Shown here: in pieces, positions 61,601 to 64,000 of the stretch
How positions within the stretch are numbered: position 1 is the first letter of the stretch
How the letters are laid out: every line of letters begins with the position of its first letter
Source of the DNA: JBKBKN01 sp046294625
Lineage (GTDB): Bacteria > Bacteroidota > Bacteroidia > M30B66
Direction: 5' to 3'
NCBI GenBank assembly: GCA_046294625.1
Contig: JBKBKN010000004.1
Location: 62,001-126,000, forward strand
Length of the DNA stretch: 64,000 bases
Notes under the pieces: model-generated
Database searches by the model: none
Seen by the model: only the letters and a program-made list of their open reading frames with translations
Told to the model about the DNA's origin: nothing
Program-made: the position numbers and the translations under genes

Positions 61601-64000
61601 TGTAACTGTTACCGTATGGTTAAAGGTTACGCCATCGCCAATGTAAACAGGATTGCTAGCGCCGGGAACTGATGATGCAGGCGCTCCACCATGGCTCGTG
61701 TTTGACCATGTTGCTGGATTATTCCATACGCCATTAGCGCGGCTGTAAAATGGCACTACGGCGCCAAAGGCAGCTGGAACACCTGCTGTGTAATCACCTT
61801 CTAGCTTACTCATCGCGTTGAAAGTGATGGTGCGGTTGGTTTCGTTCACCATATTCACATCATTAATGCTGGTGTAGGCTATATCTGCGAAATTGTAGTA
61901 TCCGGGAATATAGCTTGTGATAGTAGGGTTTACTGGAATATTCCCATAAGTGAACACGGAGTTGATTGAATTTGCTGCAATTCCTGCAAATCCAACCTGA
62001 TTAACTTTCCAATAATAATCTAAGGCATCAGGATCAGTTACATACAAATGTTTAACCGCTACAGGGCGTACATTGATGGAACCGTAAGTCGTCGGGTTGG
62101 TAGTAAAAGAGATGGTTGCAGGCGTGTAGGTGTTTCCTGTACCTACAGCGAAGGTGAACGACGTATTGCTGTTGTTATATTCTTTGGCAATACCTTGATC
62201 GGATAAGAAACCTGCTGTTCGAATAAATCTTACATCGCTAAAGCTTCCTGAAGAAGAAATAAGCGAAGCTGCTGGGGCAAAAGTAATTCTGCGATTACCG
62301 AGATTGAAAATTCTATTGGTTGTCATTTCAAGCGAATTCAATACTCTGAAATTTGCTGTGCTGGTATAACGAACGTCGCCATTTGAGCCCCCAGTGTTGG
62401 CCAATACAATATGAGGGAAAATACCATTTCCGTTTCCACCGATATTCTGTGTGCTTGTACCGCTCAAACGAATCCGACCTGCAGCTGTTGCGATAATTTG
62501 TGTGTTGTTGATCACATTCGCTCTTGCATCAATTATTCTGTTATTGATATCGAGTAAGCCCGAATTAAGTGCAAGTGTGCCATTTACGCCAACGTTTGTG
62601 GTAGAACCTGTAAGTGTAAGTGTTGCTGAACCGGTTTTATTAACAACCAAACCGCCAATACCAGAAGCTCCTGATGCAACATAAGATGAGACTAAGTCTG
62701 AAGCTTCAACCAATAAGCCCCATATTGCAGCACCACTTGCTGTGTTGCCTGCATAGGATTGCACACAAGATGCATTTCCAAGATATAAACCTACTCTTAG
62801 GTTTGCATTTCCTGTTCCTGTAGCCGAAATACGATACCATCCATTAGGAAGACTAACAATACTGGCATTGGTGATCCCACCATTTGTCGAAATGACTGAA
62901 CCTGCTCCTGTTATATTAAACCAAGCAAGATCACCAGTGTTTTCGCCAACTCGCAGAGCAACACAGTTTCTTACTATACCGCGAACATGAATGCTGGCAG
63001 TAATTGGGCCGCTAGATGGTATGGTAGGTGTTAAAATTCCATGTATTCCATTTGCAGTTGTTTCCAACATTCTCTCTGCAGTAAACTCACCATTTGGATC
63101 TTCCTCCACGTTTTGAGCGATGGTAACGCGCTCTAATGTATAATTAGGACCTGCGATAAAGTCTTCAGGACCGCTAATCAGGTTGCTGGTTACCCCGTTA
63201 AAGCTGATTGCACCATTAATCGTCAATGTTTGTGCTGAATTGTTCTGGAAAATAAGGTTATTATTCGCTGAACGATAGGTGGCACCGTTAGCAATGGTCA
63301 TATTTCCATTTACAATCACATCTAAATTTCCAGCATCGAAAATCGGGCTTCCGGTAGATTGAACATTAAAGTTATTCAATACTACAAGAGGGAAGCCACC
63401 GGTTGGTTCACGTGTTGCATTTGATTCATTGTAAGACCAATCAAAACTTCTGAGTCGTACCTGACCATTTATACCAGTCCCTACTTTTGTAACATTTACG
63501 TTAAACAAAGGTGCAGATGAAGCAATATCAAATAAGAAATTATTAGTAGAGAAGAAATTAACTGTTCCACCGGTAACTTCATAATTCTGTGGAGAGCTAC
63601 CTACATGGAAACCTCCTGTTGGTGAAATCCCTGTGGCAAATGTTCTTGTAACATTCAATGTACCTCCAGACATTTTGAAAACATTGTCAGGGCGTGGCAA
63701 GGAGAACATGCCGACTGATGTAATAGGACCACTTTGGCCGGTGATGTTTACTGTACCACCGGTTTGAATATATCCCCCTCTATGAGCATTTTCATCAAGT
63801 ACGGAAATACGCAAACAAGCCATTGTAACTGTGCCACCATCTACCTGTAATAATCCGTTTTCTCTCAAGGTGATGGTTTTGTTACCGCTTCCGGTCACCA
63901 CATCAAGACTACCTGCAGTTATTCTGAGTGTTCCATAAGGTACGATGGAGTTTCCACCTGCAAAAGTTACCGTAGCGCCATCAATCCACAACACAGGAAA
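55607..64000 (-). CDS. Giant T9SS type A surface protein, 5' end beyond the window
   Basis: At least 2797 residues, open to the right edge, so the N-terminus and signal peptide are missing. Most of it consists of short Ser/Thr/Asn/Gly-rich beta-solenoid-like repeats (LTLNNG, VNGNxTI patterns). These are broken by three recurring modules with NNPATWS, NDPASWS and HDAGNWLP near visible residues 755, 1660 and 2065. A region with NLIGNPYPSALNA near 2300 follows. A PKD domain (DITWDFGDGT) lies near 2655, and the last 80 residues are a type A sorting domain (SIFPNPARD, GIYQLMI). The C-terminal third has the same order as the 933-residue protein at 10726. Probable adhesin or surface fibre. No catalytic motif seen. 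Confidence 0.9.
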   Translation of the reverse strand, partial: FPVLWIDGATVTFAGGNSIVPYGTLRITAGSLDVVTGSGNKTITLRENGLLQVDGGTVTMACLRISVLDENAHRGGYIQTGGTVNITGQSGPITSVGMFSLPRPDNVFKMSGGTLNVTRTFATGISPTGGFHVGSSPQNYEVTGGTVNFFSTNNFLFDIASSAPLFNVNVTKVGTGINGQVRLRSFDWSYNESNATREPTGGFPLVVLNNFNVQSTGSPIFDAGNLDVIVNGNMTIANGATYRSANNNLIFQNNSAQTLTINGAISFNGVTSNLISGPEDFIAGPNYTLERVTIAQNVEEDPNGEFTAERMLETTANGIHGILTPTIPSSGPITASIHVRGIVRNCVALRVGENTGDLAWFNITGAGSVISTNGGITNASIVSLPNGWYRISATGTGNANLRVGLYLGNASCVQSYAGNTASGAAIWGLLVEASDLVSSYVASGASGIGGLVVNKTGSATLTLTGSTTNVGVNGTLALNSGLLDINNRIIDARANVINNTQIIATAAGRIRLSGTSTQNIGGNGNGIFPHIVLANTGGSNGDVRYTSTANFRVLNSLEMTTNRIFNLGNRRITFAPAASLISSSGSFSDVRFIRTAGFLSDQGIAKEYNNSNTSFTFAVGTGNTYTPATISFTTNPTTYGSINVRPVAVKHLYVTDPDALDYYWKVNQVGFAGIAANSINSVFTYGNIPVNPTITSYIPGYYNFADIAYTSINDVNMVNETNRTITFNAMSKLEGDYTAGVPAAFGAVVPFYSRANGVWNNPATWSNTSHGGAPASSVPGASNPVYIGDGVTFNHTVTVTANNTLAGSLIVDAGSVLTLGTTTGHNFGALPFSTAGGAGRIRISSATPTAEWPGGDFGLFFTNQGGTAEYYGTGTSFNLPSMTAAPNALPIESYRNLVIASSGTETISLPETDLNILQNMTINGSASSIATLNNNVARQLNISGILTVNSGIFRMPSNVAQTINVTGNIVVNNGGFFEGNSSGSVVHQLNAFGNVTNNGVINFNQSSPVSLNMIGNTDASINGTNATAQTNFGLLTINKGNNQSLSVNVSMQGTMTAPTNNWLNLLNGRLVFSRPGSLTLTDQTDVFTIPSSSALVLNNSGIEINVGMGANNTSDLVLSGTINIQAGTMNVGNHTNNNHNDIEYSASGTPTIIVAGNGSLNVNGQIRRSVNVLLGGLSYTQSGNSTVLIRGRNPNSASFNLNRAKFEILNSGSSFNMSDNSLLIIDRNGAASNIFGDIYIQPSFSNVTGGEIRVGTSSTASNMLFEINSTAALWDLTVDGTTTSKTLRVIGNPLSILDDLSILGESVFNTNSFDIEIGGDLLVQNSSAATGLAVGGYRPIAASQVTRFNGATGNQVIIGTGTNLINFANLEINNSFTSGSVTLNPNSNLRVNRNLSLLNGTFATGANLVTVLGNVVNNVLHTSSGAGFIVLNGSVAQTISGNGNGQFGNLRVNNLAGVEILNPTRINGELNLQSGLFFIGNHQLTLGQQSSVTGTFNEDRMIRTNGVSSDGGVRKIYPPTNSSFTFPIGVSLKYTPATISTTSNSAAGEITVRPVNTRHPATTDPANTELTYYWISSRNGFSGSALFTHVYNYVQTDAALNGDENLYVAGRYFNNQWVPQNGIPGTVNATANTITLSNVNYVNGEFTAGEPQEFGPLQVYYSIANGNFNDPASWSVDPILQHTGAPAIVPPTFNPIVIAPAHTITVTANNTGAPTAEINGTLNLNNTIGNNFGVVTGTGTIRMTPTPANEFIFPGGTYSAFTAVGGGTVEYFSNVTAALPSRTIYNNINFTGTGNKTLFNSDILVNGDFIISQGQVTNSFNREINIRGNFSNLAGFTAFNGGSGLVNMSGTNQSFNGAIQFTNLAINGGGIKSMNANIQVNNVLTLNNGILAANGNTVVIPATGSVSGASAASYVNGQLQKFINNTMVSRLFEVGDNNRYAPVNLIFTGTITGTGSLTVFTESGDHPNIATSGLNPARSVNRFWNITPSALNIASYNATFNFVAADVDAGSNTNTFEVARFNGSAWSSPAIGVRTATSTQAINLNNIFGDFQVGEQLGSVITWTGAVNNNWHDAGNWLPSFVPGISDDVLIPNTTNKPNFPTLVNGNCRNIVIEPLAFITIPQGVTLSIGGNWTGSNTVLQGAGRVRYTSPTATLSGVTTFSGIVEVAAGANLITNNGIILANNASLMHGAGTPGAGGNVTGNVRIRRTGTSNALAYNYWSSPITSASLNLLPGQNRFRYNPNFATSSSSAGLLSGWRPASGSMVVGEGFAATGAGTVTFDGTANEGSIIYGPMLIGTHTTMNLIGNPYPSALNATSFVAANPGRFVGGALYFWDDDNSGGSGFTNDDYGVWNVVGFTGPNSGTNFNGNIASGQGFVVIANSATNVVFNNSMRTTENNAFFNTNEWQRLWISVSNSTNHYNETLLAFMDGATDGVDVDFDAPKLFGSTNLAVSSMIDGSHFAIQARSPLNQDKMVQLSVRANNSGAQTLRLRDIENFPSSSMVILEDTKLGVYHNLRVSDSYNYVFDRNTDEFRFRLHFKPAISFTAFTENCAQNDGSIIINSPSNTVWNYQVRNQQNFVVAQGENFSGTTTVSNLAGGVYNIQLSNAFGSVQEVVTVASGASVTASIAASATQVNLTNALVNFTSIIHGATDITWDFGDGTIVTDVANPSHMYTEPGTYTVTLIASSANCMDVKTLTIRVVDNTTGVMDAEKMSLSIFPNPARDLANIRINLPQREAELTVFILDGNGKLVATKNYRDVEAKGNIILEVSSFEPGIYQLMIKGEKFSTNAKLSIVR

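Overview
The window is chromosomal DNA from a member of the phylum Bacteroidota. The signs are type IX secretion (T9SS) C-terminal sorting domains of both type A and type B, a PorP/SprF-like protein, -7 promoter elements of the form TAnnTTTG, almost no Shine-Dalgarno sequences, and family versions typical of the phylum (a MraY with a large insert, the DUF3276/PUR-alpha-like protein, ZapA next to RNase Y). I cannot place it below phylum from the sequence alone.

Layout. 1-10.4 kb is the distal half of the division and cell wall (dcw) cluster, mraY-murD-ftsW-murG-murC-ftsQ-ftsA-ftsZ, followed by a YqeY-like gene and a strong terminator. 10.7-13.5 kb is a secreted T9SS type A protein. 13.6-22.7 kb (minus strand) is a tightly overlapping surface polysaccharide operon with a Wzx-like flippase, three glycosyltransferases, two O-antigen polymerase/ligase-like membrane proteins and an AsnB-type amidotransferase. 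It lies directly downstream of rny, zapA and a small coiled-coil gene. 25-29.3 kb holds an M23 peptidase, the SRP RNA gene, a GT2 transferase and a GT39-type membrane transferase. 29.3-37.6 kb holds two paralogous small lipoproteins, proline dehydrogenase, aroB-aroA, DUF3276, a XerD-like recombinase and ComEC. 37.7-48.2 kb is a T9SS surface module: a 2521-residue type B adhesin with about 17 SprB-like repeats, its SprF-like partner and a PorE-like OmpA/TPR lipoprotein. 48.3-51.2 kb holds an M43 metalloprotease and a CrtI-type desaturase. The right end (55.6 kb to the edge) is one very large type A T9SS protein whose N-terminus lies outside the window.

The most notable region is 51.5-55.3 kb. 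A complete type II restriction-modification pair (Eco47II/Sau96I-like endonuclease plus a cytosine methyltransferase with a fused MerR-type helix-turn-helix) lies on a 2276-bp segment, 52743-55018. Its ends have the form of an integron gene cassette: TTGGGC at the left, and an attC-like imperfect palindrome starting GCCCAAC at the right. Removing the segment on paper joins two fragments of a T9SS type A surface-protein gene in frame, across a codon inside a domain that recurs further downstream in the same gene. The junction G|AT fits the GWT rule for secondary integrase sites. This looks like an integron cassette carrying an R-M system that integrated outside an array into a coding gene. The host gene has since decayed through stops and frameshifts. 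No integrase gene is in the window.
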